64,000 bases of DNA. Origin: Rhodospirillales bacterium BBD 1991-14 (GTDB lineage: Bacteria; Pseudomonadota; Alphaproteobacteria; Kiloniellales; Kiloniellaceae). Made by a program: the position numbers and the translations under genes. The stretch is from NCBI GenBank assembly GCA_001657395.1, contig LYSY01000011.1:62001-126000 (forward strand). Reading direction: 5' to 3'. The notes under the pieces are model-generated. The model had not been told where the DNA came from, made no database searches, and worked only from the letters and a program-made list of their open reading frames with translations. Numbering within the stretch: the stretch's first letter is position 1; each line of letters opens with the position of its first letter. Shown piece after piece: positions 32,446 to 41,286 of this stretch.

Positions 32446-33948
32446 TCAGCCAAGCGGAGCGAGGTAGCGGTCCCAGAGTGCATTCCTGAACAGCACGTCC
32501 GGGTCCAGGCGGCGTTTTGTAACCGCAAAGGCGGCAGCCGAAGGATAACCGCGCCCGAACTGCTCTGCGCTCGCATGCAGGCGATACGGCAGATAGTAGG
32601 TCCCGCCAAGACCGAGGACACGATCGATCAGGCCGCGGGTCATGCGCGCCATATCGGCTTCTCCGCGCTCCGACATCTCCTGGGAGAACAGCATCACGGC
32701 GGCAATGCGCGGCCCTGCCGCATAGGCAAGCCGGCTGTCCGGGTCCGCGTCCACGAAGCGCAGGGTGATGTTGAGGAGCTCCTGAAAGGACGATGGGATG
32801 ACGTCCCGGCAGGCCTCGACAAAGGCCGCAAAGCGGTCCGGCGCGACGAAATACTCATGCAGAATGTCCGTGCGGTTGGGGTCGCTGTCGCGCAGCGTGG
32901 CGACGGGGACGTTCACCAGGGCATTGCGGGTGACCGCGGCGCTGCCGATTTGCGGAGCGAGTTCGGTCTCCAGAAACCAGCGCAGGCTCTTCGTGCGCTC
33001 CGACCCGACCTGGCCGCGCAGCACCGGGCGGGAGGCGCGGCTGAGAAGACCGGGTCCCGTCACGTCGGGCAGGTCGTCCTGATCCGTTGTCGGCCGGTAG
33101 CTTACCAGGAGCCCTTCCTCGAAGAAGCGTTTGATCGAAACGTCGAGGCGGCCATAGGCCATTTGGACCGTCCCATCGCCTGAAAGCATTTCGGCGAATC
33201 GCTTACCAAGGTCGCCTGCCGGCATGACCTCGAAGGTCGGGGCGAGTCGCGCGTTGGGAACCATTTCCAGCTCCAGATCGATGATCACCCCGGTCAGCCC
33301 ATAGCCGCCGAGGGTCATCGCAAAGAGATCCGGATTCTCGTCGCGCGCACAGCGCACCACCTCGCCGTCCGGCAGCATCAGCCGCAGGGAGCGCAGACTG
33401 CTCCCGAAAGGACCGAAGGGCACCGGCCAGCCGTGTGCGTTCACGGCGCAGGTTCCCGCGACGGCGAAATCATTGTTCGACTGCAGAATCTTCGGCGAGA
33501 AGCCGAGCGTGTCCAGGGCGGCGATGACCCGATTCCATCGGGTTCCCGCAGCGACCCGATAGACGCCCGCCCTGCTGTCTGCTTCCAGCCAGCTCTGGTC
33601 CAGCGTCACCGCCGTGCCGCCGCGGGCCAGGCTCTGTCCGCCCATGGAATGCCGGGCCCCGCCGAGGGCGAAGGGCCGGCCCGCCGCCCTTGCCGCATCG
33701 AGTTCCGCACGCAACGCCGTGACGAAGGCTTCCTGCGGGTCGGCCTTCATGACCAGATGTTTGGCCACCGGCGTGGGGTTGAGCAGGCTTGCATCATTCA
33801 GCACGATGCCCGCAGACGGATCGGAAGCCGCCGCATCGGGGTAGGGCCGGCCGAAGGGGGCTTCAGGTTCCGATGCGTAGCGAGCACCCGCAACGCCGAT
33901 GGCCGCCCCGGAGCCGGCCAGAAAGGCCCGGCGTGTCCACTTGCCCAT
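32446..33948 (-). CDS. Tat-exported FAD-linked oxidase
   Basis: The protein has 500 residues. The N-terminus has a twin-arginine signal (KWTRRAFLAGSGAAIGVAGA). The FAD-binding domain of the vanillyl-alcohol-oxidase superfamily follows: PFALGGARHSMGGQSLARGG, then SNNDFAVAGTCAVNAHGWP and GGYGLTGVIIDLELEMVPN. The C-terminal half (YYLPYRLHASAEQF, DPDVLFRN) matches the sugar-lactone/alditol oxidase group. It should oxidise an alcohol or lactone in the periplasm; the substrate is unknown. GGGAGGGG precedes the ATG. It heads the minus-strand run containing the two paralogous membrane proteins and the GT4 gene. Confidence 0.85.
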   Translation of the reverse strand: MGKWTRRAFLAGSGAAIGVAGARYASEPEAPFGRPYPDAAASDPSAGIVLNDASLLNPTPVAKHLVMKADPQEAFVTALRAELDAARAAGRPFALGGARHSMGGQSLARGGTAVTLDQSWLEADSRAGVYRVAAGTRWNRVIAALDTLGFSPKILQSNNDFAVAGTCAVNAHGWPVPFGPFGSSLRSLRLMLPDGEVVRCARDENPDLFAMTLGGYGLTGVIIDLELEMVPNARLAPTFEVMPAGDLGKRFAEMLSGDGTVQMAYGRLDVSIKRFFEEGLLVSYRPTTDQDDLPDVTGPGLLSRASRPVLRGQVGSERTKSLRWFLETELAPQIGSAAVTRNALVNVPVATLRDSDPNRTDILHEYFVAPDRFAAFVEACRDVIPSSFQELLNITLRFVDADPDSRLAYAAGPRIAAVMLFSQEMSERGEADMARMTRGLIDRVLGLGGTYYLPYRLHASAEQFGRGYPSAAAFAVTKRRLDPDVLFRNALWDRYLAPLG

Positions 33949-34227
33949 TGCCCCTCCCTTTCCTTCGCAGTCGATTGAGGGCTGCCGATCGAACGCCGCG
34001 GAGCCGCGGCTGCAGGTCAGTCTCGCGGGCGGCTCCCGGGGTTCATTGCGACAGCTCGCGGAGCGCCGCTTCGCCGACCAGATCGGCCGCTTCGGTTGGA
34101 TCGTGGGCTTGGGTGAAGAGAATTCCACGATTCTCCCATCGATGACAACGCGGGCGGCGCGGCCGGCCCGCGAAGCTTTTGTTGCGCGCGCGGTCCGCAG
34201 CGGGCTAGATGCGCGGCAATCCGTTCC

Positions 34228-35184
34228 ATGACCACCATGCCCGCCGAGCCGTCAGACCAGAGCCCAGAGCAGATCCTCGTCATCAAGCTGTCCGCTTTCG
34301 GCGACTTCGTGCTCTCCATCGCCGGTTTTCAGGCCATCCGCGCCCACCACCGCAGCGCGCGGATCACCCTGATGACGACCGCGCCCTTTCGCGCGATGGC
34401 GGAGGCCAGCGGCTGCTTCGACCGGATCTGGATCGACCGGCGCCCGAAGTGGTGGCAGGCCGGTGCATGGCTGGCCCTGCGGCGGCGCCTGAACGAGGCC
34501 GGCTTTGACAGGGTCTACGACCTGCAGCGCTCCGACCGCAGTGGGGCCTACTTCCGGCTGCTGAAGGTCCCCAGGCCGGAGTGGGTCGGCATCGTCCCCG
34601 GCGCCTCCCACCGCTATGTCATGCCAAGCGGGCCCGCGACCCATATCTGCGAGCGGGAGGCCGACCAGCTCGCCCTGGCAGGCGTGCCGCATCCGGGATT
34701 GCCGGACCTCTCTTTCATGACCGCCGACCTGTCGGAACTGGACCTGCCGCCGCGTTATGCCCTGCTGGTGCCCGGCGGGGCGGCGCACAGGCCTGCCAAG
34801 CGCTGGCCTGCGGAGCGCTATGGCGCCCTGGCCCGTCACCTGCTGGAGCAGGGCCTCCCCCCCCTGCTGCTGGGGGCCGAGCCCGAACAGGCGGAGATCG
34901 CCAGCATCGCCGAAGCGGTGCCCGGGGCCCGTGATCTCTGCGGGCGGACGCCGCTGATGGCGCTGGCCGCCCTCGGCCGCGGCGCCGGCCTGGCGGTCGG
35001 CAACGACACCGGGCCCATGCATTTGATTGCCGCCGCAGGCGCCCCGTCGCTGGTGCTCTATTCCCACGACTCCGACCCGGCGAAGATCGCGCCACGCGGG
35101 CCCAGCGTCGCGACGCTCAGGCGCCCGTCGCTGACCGATCTCAGTCTAGAAGAGGTGCTGGCCGCCCTGCCACCGGCGCGCTAA
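34228..35184 (+). CDS. GT9 glycosyltransferase (heptosyltransferase family)
   Basis: This 318-residue GT-B enzyme of family 9 begins ILVIKLSAFGDFVLSIAGFQAI, the usual nucleotide-side strand and DxxL loop. It has LLVPGGAAHRPAKRWPAERYG at the donor site and VGNDTGPMHLIAAAG near the C-terminus, the GT9 hallmark. Family members add heptose or similar sugars to the lipopolysaccharide core. The start is one of two close ATGs, neither with a strong ribosome site. The end overlaps the stop of the convergent GT9 gene by 4 bp. Confidence 0.88.
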   Translation: MTTMPAEPSDQSPEQILVIKLSAFGDFVLSIAGFQAIRAHHRSARITLMTTAPFRAMAEASGCFDRIWIDRRPKWWQAGAWLALRRRLNEAGFDRVYDLQRSDRSGAYFRLLKVPRPEWVGIVPGASHRYVMPSGPATHICEREADQLALAGVPHPGLPDLSFMTADLSELDLPPRYALLVPGGAAHRPAKRWPAERYGALARHLLEQGLPPLLLGAEPEQAEIASIAEAVPGARDLCGRTPLMALAALGRGAGLAVGNDTGPMHLIAAAGAPSLVLYSHDSDPAKIAPRGPSVATLRRPSLTDLSLEEVLAALPPAR

Positions 35185-36134
35185 CCGCTCCCGGTCTGCG
35201 TCCAGAGGTCTCGCGCCGCGGCCTCCGCGGAATCGACGCTCAAACTCTCCATGAAGCAGGCCCTGGCGGCGAAATCGAAGCCCGGCACGCCGGTCAGCTC
35301 CTCGAAGCTTTCGGGCGTGCGCACGAAGGCCGCCTTCGGCCCCCAGGGGCGGTAGCGCGCCTCCGGGCTGGGGCCGAAGAGCCCCAGGGTGGGCACCCCC
35401 GCCGCCGCCGCCAGATGCATGAGGCCGGAGTCGTTGCCGATGAAGAGATCGGCGCGGCGGAGGCAGGCGGCGACCTGCAGCAGGTCGCCGCAGTCGATCA
35501 GATCGACGCCGCGCCCCCCGGCCGCCGCCAGCACCGGCGCCGCCTGGGCACGCTCATGCGGGGCGGCGAAGACCGCGACGCGGCCGCCGGGCAACAGCCC
35601 CTGCGGCCCGGTCAGGCGCGCGGCCAACTCTGCAAAGCGCTCGCCCGGCCACTGCTTGCCCATCCAGTTGGCCGCCGGGGCGACCGCCAGCACCGGCCCG
35701 CCCGTCGGCAGCAGGGCGGCGGCGCGTGCCTCGGCCTCCGGCGACAGCCAGACGGTGGGGCCCGGCGGCGGCGAAAGGCCGAGCAGATCGCCCAGTTCCT
35801 CCACCCGGTGGCGCCCGCGCCGGCGCTTGCCGATGACGATGCGCTGGCCCGTCCACAGCAGAAAGGCGGTGGCCGAGCCGCGCAGGTCGACGACGATGTC
35901 CCAACGGCTGAGCACCGCCTGCCCCCACAGCTTCAGCCAGTGGCGGCTGTAGCGCTGCTTGTCGATGGCGATGATGCGCTCCAGCCCCGGCACCGCCTGA
36001 AACAGCGGCGCCGAAAGGCGGCCCACCGCCACGGTGACCCGGATCCCGGGATGCCGGGCCAGCAGATGGTCCAAGAGGCCGGTGGACAGCACCGCATCGC
36101 CGATGCGGGTGGCGGTGATGAAAAGCAGGCGCAT
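35181..36134 (-). CDS. GT9 glycosyltransferase (heptosyltransferase family)
   Basis: This 317-residue protein is homologous in layout to the convergent neighbour: MRLLFITATRIGDAVLSTGLL, then LAVAPAANWMGKQWPGERFAELAARL, IGNDSGLMHLAAAAGVPTLGLFGPS and YRPWGP. The second half is the classical GT9 donor-binding signature. It probably transfers a sugar to the lipopolysaccharide inner core. A second GT9 enzyme beside it suggests successive additions. It is convergent with the plus-strand GT9 gene and divergent from ygfZ across about 107 bp. Confidence 0.88.
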   Translation of the reverse strand: MRLLFITATRIGDAVLSTGLLDHLLARHPGIRVTVAVGRLSAPLFQAVPGLERIIAIDKQRYSRHWLKLWGQAVLSRWDIVVDLRGSATAFLLWTGQRIVIGKRRRGRHRVEELGDLLGLSPPPGPTVWLSPEAEARAAALLPTGGPVLAVAPAANWMGKQWPGERFAELAARLTGPQGLLPGGRVAVFAAPHERAQAAPVLAAAGGRGVDLIDCGDLLQVAACLRRADLFIGNDSGLMHLAAAAGVPTLGLFGPSPEARYRPWGPKAAFVRTPESFEELTGVPGFDFAARACFMESLSVDSAEAAARDLWTQTGSG

Positions 36135-36241
36135 GGCGCCGCTTATAGAGGCGCGGTCTCAGCTTGGCAAAGGGCCTTGCGCCGGGCAGCAGGGGATGCC
36201 ACCTCTAGGACATCGGCCACCCCGAAAGGACCTGAACCCTC

Positions 36242-37150
36242 ATGAGCGACGCCAAGGCGGTCATCCTCGACCATCGCGGACTGCTGCGCATCGGCGGCGC
36301 CGACCGGGTGGACTTCCTGCAGGGTATCGTCTCCAACGACGTGGCGCGGGTCTCGTCCGACCGGACCGTCTGGTCCGCCTTCCTGACGCCGCAGGGCAAG
36401 TTCCTGCACGAATTCTTCCAGGCGGCCCAGGGAGACACATTCCTGCTCGACTGCGAGGCCGAGCGCCGCGCCGATCTCGCCCGGCGGCTGAAACTTTACA
36501 AGCTGCGCTCCCAGGTCACTGTCGAAGACGCCAGCGAGGACCATGTAATCGCAGCGCTCTTTGGCGCGGACGCCCTGGCAAAGCTCGGGCTGCCCGGGGA
36601 GCCCGGCGCCACCATACCCTTCGGCGGCGGCCTCGCCTTCGTCGACCCGCGCCTGGCCCGGCTCGGCGCCCGGGCCATCCTGCCCAAGGACGGCGCTGCG
36701 GCGGCTCTGGCGGAGGCCGGGTTCACCGAAGCCACCCTTGAAGACTACGACCGCCTGCGTATTGCCGCAGGCGCGCCCGACGGCAGCCGCGATATGGAAG
36801 TCGAGAGATCCATCCTTCTGGAGAACGGCTTCGACGAGCTGCACGGCGTCGACTGGGACAAGGGCTGCTTCATGGGCCAGGAGTTGACCGCGCGCACCAA
36901 GTACCGCGCGCTCATCAAGAAACGCCTGCTGCCGGTGGAGATCGAAGGCCCCCTGCCCGAGGCCGGCAGCGCCGTCACCCGCGACGGCAAGAACGCCGGC
37001 GTGCTGCGCTCCGTAGTGGCTGGGGAAGGCAACACCGCCTTGGGCCTTGCCCTCCTGCGGCTGGACTCCCTCGGCGATCGCTACGACGCACCGCTCATGG
37101 CCGGCGACGCCAAGGTCACCGCCCGGAAACCCGACTGGGCGGAGTTTTGA
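36242..37150 (+). CDS. ygfZ: YgfZ/GcvT-like folate-binding protein (iron-sulfur cluster repair)
   Basis: This 302-residue GcvT-fold protein has the family signature KGCFMGQELTART (Lys207 to Thr219), with Cys209 as the conserved cysteine. The N-terminal LRIGGADRVDFLQGIVSNDV is typical of the folate-binding half. YgfZ uses tetrahydrofolate to help form or repair iron-sulfur clusters in enzymes such as MiaB. AAAGGA precedes the ATG. It stands alone on the plus strand between a GT9 gene and the dispersed repeat at 37171. Confidence 0.92.
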   Translation: MSDAKAVILDHRGLLRIGGADRVDFLQGIVSNDVARVSSDRTVWSAFLTPQGKFLHEFFQAAQGDTFLLDCEAERRADLARRLKLYKLRSQVTVEDASEDHVIAALFGADALAKLGLPGEPGATIPFGGGLAFVDPRLARLGARAILPKDGAAAALAEAGFTEATLEDYDRLRIAAGAPDGSRDMEVERSILLENGFDELHGVDWDKGCFMGQELTARTKYRALIKKRLLPVEIEGPLPEAGSAVTRDGKNAGVLRSVVAGEGNTALGLALLRLDSLGDRYDAPLMAGDAKVTARKPDWAEF

Positions 37151-37170
37151 CACCGTTCAGGGATTTCTCC

Positions 37171-37290
37171 TGTCACCCTCGGACTTGTTCCGAGGGTCCA
37201 CGGTGCCGTTGCAAGATCGCTTGAGTGAGTTTTGCAGGGACTTCGGTCAGGCGCTCCGGTGGATGCCCGGGTCAAGCCCGAGCATGACAC
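37171..37290. repeat. Dispersed palindromic repeat, copy 1
   Basis: The left part TGTCACCCTCGGACTTGTTC followed by CGAGGGTCCA is a palindrome. The right part TGGATGCCCGGGTCAAGCCC followed by GAGCATGACA is a second one, and the outer ends TGTCA/TGACA are inverted. The same two palindromes appear in reverse order and orientation at 53068-53154. It lies between ygfZ and the meaB end, as expected for REP-like or small non-autonomous elements. Confidence 0.85.
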
Positions 37291-37307
37291 CGTAGTCGCT
37301 GACGCCC

Positions 37308-38246
37308 CTAATCCGCGATCGCTGCCGAGAGGTCGGCGAGGCGCTCGTAGGGGGAGTCGCCGCGGTCGAGGTTAAGGCGACAGCCGATGATCTCGGCCCG
37401 CTTCACCCCTTCCCGTCCGAAACGGGTGCGCAGGGCCTCGGCGAACCAGATCCGCGCGTTGGTGTGTCGGCGCTTCTCCAGGCGCCCGGCATCGGCCAGC
37501 CAGGCGGCATGGCGGTCGACGGCGGCGACCAGGGGCGCGATGCCGTCACCGCGTTGAGCGGCCACCGGCAGGATCGGCACCTTCCAGCCGTTGGGACGGC
37601 GCTGATGGGTGAGCGCGGCGCGCAGATCCGCCTGACTGCGCTGCGCAGCCTCCATGTCCGCCTTGGTGACCACCGCCAGGTCCGGGATCTCCATGATCCC
37701 GGCCTTCATGAATTGCAGGGAATCGCCGGAGCCGGGCTGCACGCAGAAGACCACGGTGTCGGCGACCCAGGCCACGTCGGTCTCCGACTGGCCGACGCCG
37801 ACGGTTTCGATCAGTACCACGTCGTAGACCGCGCGCATCAGCAGCATGCCGGCAACGGTGAGTTCCGCCAGACCGCCCAGGCGGTCGCGCGCCGCCATGG
37901 AGCGCACGAAGACCCCGCCATCCTCCGGATCGGTCATGAGCCTGAGGCGGTCGCCCAGCAGGGCCCCGCCGCTGCGCCGCGACGAAGGATCGACGGCGAT
38001 TACACCCACCGTCCGCCCGGCGCCGCGCAGCTCCGGCAGCAGCGCGCCCAGAAGGGTCGACTTGCCCACCCCCGGCGGCCCGGTAACCCCGATGACGTGA
38101 CCCCTGGGCGCCGCAAAGGCCGCATCCAGCAGCGCGACGGTGTCCGGTGCCTCCGGTGCAGATTCGAGCACGGCCAGGGCCTCCGCCATGGCGGCTTTGC
38201 CGCCGGCGACGAGATCCTTCAGGGTCATGGCATGCCCGATGGTCAT
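37308..38246 (-). CDS. meaB: MeaB/ArgK-type GTPase for methylmalonyl-CoA mutase
   Basis: This 312-residue G3E-family P-loop GTPase has GVTGPPGVGKSTLLGAL (G1), IAVDPSSRRSGGALLGDR, VLIETVGVGQSE (G3) and VVTKADM (G4). MeaB-type proteins gate adenosylcobalamin loading and protect methylmalonyl-CoA mutase. No mutase gene is in the window, so it acts in trans or the mutase lies elsewhere. The start is uncertain among three close codons; the ATG at 38246 is used, but none has a strong ribosome site. It is divergent from hsp20. Confidence 0.9.
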   Translation of the reverse strand: MTIGHAMTLKDLVAGGKAAMAEALAVLESAPEAPDTVALLDAAFAAPRGHVIGVTGPPGVGKSTLLGALLPELRGAGRTVGVIAVDPSSRRSGGALLGDRLRLMTDPEDGGVFVRSMAARDRLGGLAELTVAGMLLMRAVYDVVLIETVGVGQSETDVAWVADTVVFCVQPGSGDSLQFMKAGIMEIPDLAVVTKADMEAAQRSQADLRAALTHQRRPNGWKVPILPVAAQRGDGIAPLVAAVDRHAAWLADAGRLEKRRHTNARIWFAEALRTRFGREGVKRAEIIGCRLNLDRGDSPYERLADLSAAIAD

Positions 38247-38337
38247 GACAGTTAGTTGGCCGTGTTGCGGCGATCCGGTCAAGGGCGAAGAGGGGTTTCG
38301 AAGCCTTCTTCACCGGGATTTGCGCGCTAGAATTTGC

Positions 38338-38351
38338 TTGATCTGCCTCAA
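38338..38351 (+). promoter_or_regulatory. Probable FNR/FixK-type box upstream of hsp20
   Basis: The sequence TTGATCTGCCTCAA is TTGAT-N4-CTCAA, one mismatch from the TTGAT-N4-ATCAA consensus bound by FNR, Anr and FixK regulators. It is 96 bp upstream of the hsp20 ATG, suggesting induction under low oxygen. It is divergent from meaB and could act there too. Confidence 0.5.
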
Positions 38352-38447
38352 GGCAAAAAACGCCGTGCTCCCGTACCCTCCGGGCAAAAGGTCGCCATCC
38401 GGCGCACCCACCCGAAAGAAAGGACTGGTCCTATCTAGGAGGTTGTA

Positions 38448-38939
38448 ATGGCCCTCAAAGATCTTACCCCCTGGCCGCACGGCAAGGCCGGCGCCACCCC
38501 CTCCATCTCCGACCTGCACCGCGAAGTCGATCGCGTGTTCGACGACTTCTGGCGCGGCTTCGGCCGTCCCTCCCTCTTTGCCGGCAACGGCGAGGGCACC
38601 GCCTTCGATATCCGTGTCGACACCAGCGAGGACGACAAGGCCTATCACGTCACCGCCGAACTGCCCGGCATGACGGAAAAGGACGTCGAGGTCACCTTCG
38701 CCGACAACCGGCTGACCATCTCCGGCGAGAAAAAGGAGGAGAAGGAGGTCAAGGAAGAGAACTACCACCGCCGTGAGCGGTCCTTCGGCAGCTTCCGCCG
38801 CTCCTTCACCCTGCCGGCCGACATCGACGAAGCGAAGATCGCCGCCACCTTCAAGGACGGCGTGATGACCGTCGATCTGCCGAAGACCAAGACCGCCCAG
38901 AAGAAGGCGAAGAAGATCACCATTTCCCGCGGCAAGTAA
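38448..38939 (+). CDS. Hsp20-family small heat-shock protein
   Basis: This 163-residue protein has a short helical N-terminus (SISDLHREVDRVFDDFWRGFG) followed by an alpha-crystallin domain from about residue 50: FDIRVDTSEDDKAYHVTAELPGM, then RLTISGEKKEE and RSFTLPADIDEAKIAATFKDGVMTVDLPK. It ends ITISRGK. It should be an ATP-independent holdase chaperone. A strong AGGAGG precedes the ATG. A probable FNR/FixK box lies upstream and a good hairpin terminator follows. Confidence 0.95.
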   Translation: MALKDLTPWPHGKAGATPSISDLHREVDRVFDDFWRGFGRPSLFAGNGEGTAFDIRVDTSEDDKAYHVTAELPGMTEKDVEVTFADNRLTISGEKKEEKEVKEENYHRRERSFGSFRRSFTLPADIDEAKIAATFKDGVMTVDLPKTKTAQKKAKKITISRGK

Positions 38940-38966
38940 GCCGCCAAAGCTTCTCGATCCGTCCTG

Positions 38967-39001
38967 ACCCGGGCCGCCCTCCAACGGCCCGGGTTCGTTT
39001 T
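38967..39001 (+). terminator. Intrinsic terminator after hsp20
   Basis: ACCCGGGCCG at 38967-38976 pairs perfectly with CGGCCCGGGT at 38985-38994 around an 8-base loop, followed by TCGTTTT. It starts 27 bp after the hsp20 stop codon. Confidence 0.85.
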
Positions 39002-39008
39002 GAGCGCT

Positions 39009-39266
39009 TCAGGTCGCTTGAGCGAGCCTGGACTGAAGCTTCTTCAAGAGGGTGTCGCCGGGATAGCTGCGCGACTCCAGGGCCACGCCCAGAGGGAAGT
39101 CATCGAAAACAAGCTGCAGTGGTGTGGTCTCGATCTCCACGTCCCAGATATGCATGTCGGGGCCAGCGACCCTCTTCACCAGTCTGCCGTCGAGGCGATG
39201 CAGGAGCTCAGCGGCATAGTCTTCGAAGCCTTCCCAACCGACGCGATCCGTCAGCAGCAGCGACAA
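39009..39266 (-). CDS. DUF3630-like small protein (start uncertain)
   Basis: At least 85 residues are coded: LSLLLTDRVGWEGFEDYAAELLHRLDG, then DMHIWDVEIETTPLQLVFDDFPLGVALES. This resembles small DUF3630-type proteins of unknown function. The TTG at 39266 is the first usual start codon, but protein-like sequence (LPTEKLKIAQLASGN) continues upstream in the same frame up to the TGA that ends the upstream gene. There is no ATG or GTG in that interval. A non-standard start or coupling to the upstream gene is therefore likely. Confidence 0.55.
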   Translation of the reverse strand: MSLLLTDRVGWEGFEDYAAELLHRLDGRLVKRVAGPDMHIWDVEIETTPLQLVFDDFPLGVALESRSYPGDTLLKKLQSRLAQAT

Positions 39267-39329
39267 GTTACCGGAAGCAAGCTGTGCGATCTTGAGCTTC
39301 TCCGTTGGCAGCGCGATAACGCCTGGACC

Positions 39330-39911
39330 TCAGTGCTCGTACCGGGCAAGCAAGGCGCGGACGCGCCGCTGCAGGAAGTAGACGCAGAACGGCAGATAGA
39401 AGAGCTGCAACCAGGTCGTCATGGTGTGGAACACCGAATGGTAGGGCCCCCGTTCTGCCTCGTTAAGCGCACGGGCTCCAACGGCCTGCAGATAGAACAC
39501 TGCAACAAAGCACAGAAGGGTAGCGGCTGTAGATGCCAATTCGGCGAGCCAGTTCCCCGCATCGGCAGCGTCAACGAGTCCTTGGCCAAAGAATGGCACA
39601 CCAAACCCAAAGCAGGCAGGCGCTGCCAGCGCTGCCAGTGCAAGCCTTGGCCGCTGCTGTGTGCGCGATGCAAAGCGCCCCGAAAGGAAGAGCGACAGGA
39701 AAAGCGGATAGCCCAGGTAGATCACGAAAACTGCAGAATTGAGGGTCCCAGCCAAAATCGCGAAGTTGAGAGGTCCACCCGACATTGCGACCCGTGATGC
39801 TACATCGGCCATCGCCCAACCAAAAAGCACGAGCGGAAAGACAACCAGGAAAGCCAACAGCGGAGGCAAGCGGGCAATCCGCGAAAGCAGTTTGTCTTGA
39901 CCGCTTACCAT
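39330..39911 (-). CDS. Integral membrane protein of unknown function
   Basis: This 193-residue protein has four or so hydrophobic segments: LPPLLAFLVVFPLVLFGWAM, LNSAVFVIYLGYPLFLSLFL, STAATLLCFVAVFYLQAV and LQLFYLPFCVYFL. The cytoplasmic ends are basic. No known family is recognised. The start at 39911 is chosen because GGAGAGGCTA lies just upstream of this ATG; an upstream start at 39959 is unsupported. Its stop codon is in the same frame as the DUF3630-like frame that follows. Confidence 0.7.
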   Translation of the reverse strand: MVSGQDKLLSRIARLPPLLAFLVVFPLVLFGWAMADVASRVAMSGGPLNFAILAGTLNSAVFVIYLGYPLFLSLFLSGRFASRTQQRPRLALAALAAPACFGFGVPFFGQGLVDAADAGNWLAELASTAATLLCFVAVFYLQAVGARALNEAERGPYHSVFHTMTTWLQLFYLPFCVYFLQRRVRALLARYEH

Positions 39912-40074
39912 TAGCCTCTCCGATTTGCTTGCCTTGGAGCCCCTGAGCCCTTCTACCATAGGCTGAAGGGTGACGCATGGGCGGTGACGCTTTCCGTCCC
40001 CTCGTTAACCCTTGTTAAGCATCTTGCGGGGATACTGGCGCGGCCCGTTGACGGCAGACAAGGGAAGAGCCCCG

Positions 40075-40299
40075 ATGAGCAAGCATCTGGTATCGGCCGA
40101 CAATCCGAACGGCCAGCGCAGCGAGGAGCTGTTGGCGGAAATCCGTGCCGAAATCCTGGTCCGCATGGCGGCCTATGGCGAGGACCCGCGCCCGGAGGCC
40201 AAGACGGTGCTGGAGAACAACCTGGAGATCGCCCAGCTTCTGACCGACGCCATTCACCTGGCGGAGGTCAACACCCAGACCCTGGCCGAAGACCTCTAG
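40075..40299 (+). CDS. Small conserved-looking protein of unknown function
   Basis: This 74-residue acidic soluble protein is predicted to be mostly helical (SEELLAEIRAEILVRMAAYG, VLENNLEIAQLLTDAIHLAEVNTQTL). The start at 40075 has AGGGAAGAGCC upstream and avoids a leader lacking coding character. No domain is recognised. It lies 81 bp before a methyltransferase gene on the same strand. Confidence 0.6.
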   Translation: MSKHLVSADNPNGQRSEELLAEIRAEILVRMAAYGEDPRPEAKTVLENNLEIAQLLTDAIHLAEVNTQTLAEDL

Positions 40300-40380
40300 G
40301 AGCAGGCTCCATGCAGCGCCGATCCGATCCGCGGAAAGCCTTGCGGGCTTATGCCCGCCGGTGCCATGCTCGCGATGCCT

Positions 40381-41226
40381 ATGAGCCGGTCACCCAACGT
40401 CGCCTCGCACTACGCCCGGGAAGGCGCCCCGAGCGGTCGCATCCTCTCCGCGCTTACGGCCGCCGGTAAGGACCTCGACCGCCTCAGCCCGGCGGACCTC
40501 ATCCCCTACGATCAGTTTCACCTCCGCGGCCACGAGGCGACGGAGGAACTGGCGCAACTTCTTTCTCCCCAGGCCGACGCCGTGGTGCTGGACCTGGGCT
40601 GCGGCATCGGCGGCCCGGCGCGCTGGCTGGCCGACCAGCGCGGCTGCCGCGTCGTCGGCATCGACCTCACTTCGGACTACTGCCTTGCTGCGCAGGAGCT
40701 GAGCGCCCGGGTCGGACTGGCTGGACGCGCCGGCTTCGTCTGCGGCGACGGCCTCGCCCTGCCCTTTTCCGAGGCCAGCTTCGACCAGGTCTGGACCCAG
40801 CACGCGGCGATGAACATTGCCGACAAGGCACGGCTCTACCGGGAGGTGGCGCGGGTGCTGAAGCCCGGCGGCCGCTTCGGGCTTTACGACATCATGGCCG
40901 GCACCGCCGGCGACCCGCATTTCCCGGCACCCTGGTCCAGCACACCGGAGTGGAGCCACCTGACGGCGCCGGAAGCGGTGCGCGAGGCGCTGCTCGCCGC
41001 CGGCCTGAAAGAGCGCCACTGGCGCGACCTCACGGCGGAGGCCAGGGCCTGGAGCGAAAAGGTCATCGCCGCCCGGCAGGGCGCCAACGACAGCGGCTCC
41101 CAGCACCCCGTCGGCCCGGCCATCATCCTGGGCCCGGCCTTCGCCGAGATGTTCGCCAACCTCAGCCGCAGCCTCGCGGAAGACCGGGTCACCGTGGTCC
41201 AGGGCGTCTTCGACAAGCCGGGCTGA
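40381..41226 (+). CDS. Class I SAM-dependent methyltransferase
   Basis: This protein of about 281 residues has motif I VVLDLGCGIGGPARWLADQRG, then VVGIDLTSDYCLAAQEL, GDGLALPFSEASFDQVWTQHAAMNI and VLKPGGRFGLYDIM. The N-terminal ASHYAREG resembles sarcosine/dimethylglycine or sterol-type methyltransferases of the Methyltransf_11 group. The C-terminal SRSLAEDRVTVVQGVFDKP is as in small-molecule methyltransferases. Three ATGs occur within 30 bp without a clear ribosome site; the one at 40381 is used. The substrate is unknown. Confidence 0.8.
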   Translation: MSRSPNVASHYAREGAPSGRILSALTAAGKDLDRLSPADLIPYDQFHLRGHEATEELAQLLSPQADAVVLDLGCGIGGPARWLADQRGCRVVGIDLTSDYCLAAQELSARVGLAGRAGFVCGDGLALPFSEASFDQVWTQHAAMNIADKARLYREVARVLKPGGRFGLYDIMAGTAGDPHFPAPWSSTPEWSHLTAPEAVREALLAAGLKERHWRDLTAEARAWSEKVIAARQGANDSGSQHPVGPAIILGPAFAEMFANLSRSLAEDRVTVVQGVFDKPG

Positions 41227-41286
41227 GCGGCGGCGAGCCTACTCGCTCAACAGAAGGCCCCGCTATCCCGAGGCCACCCCCTGAAA

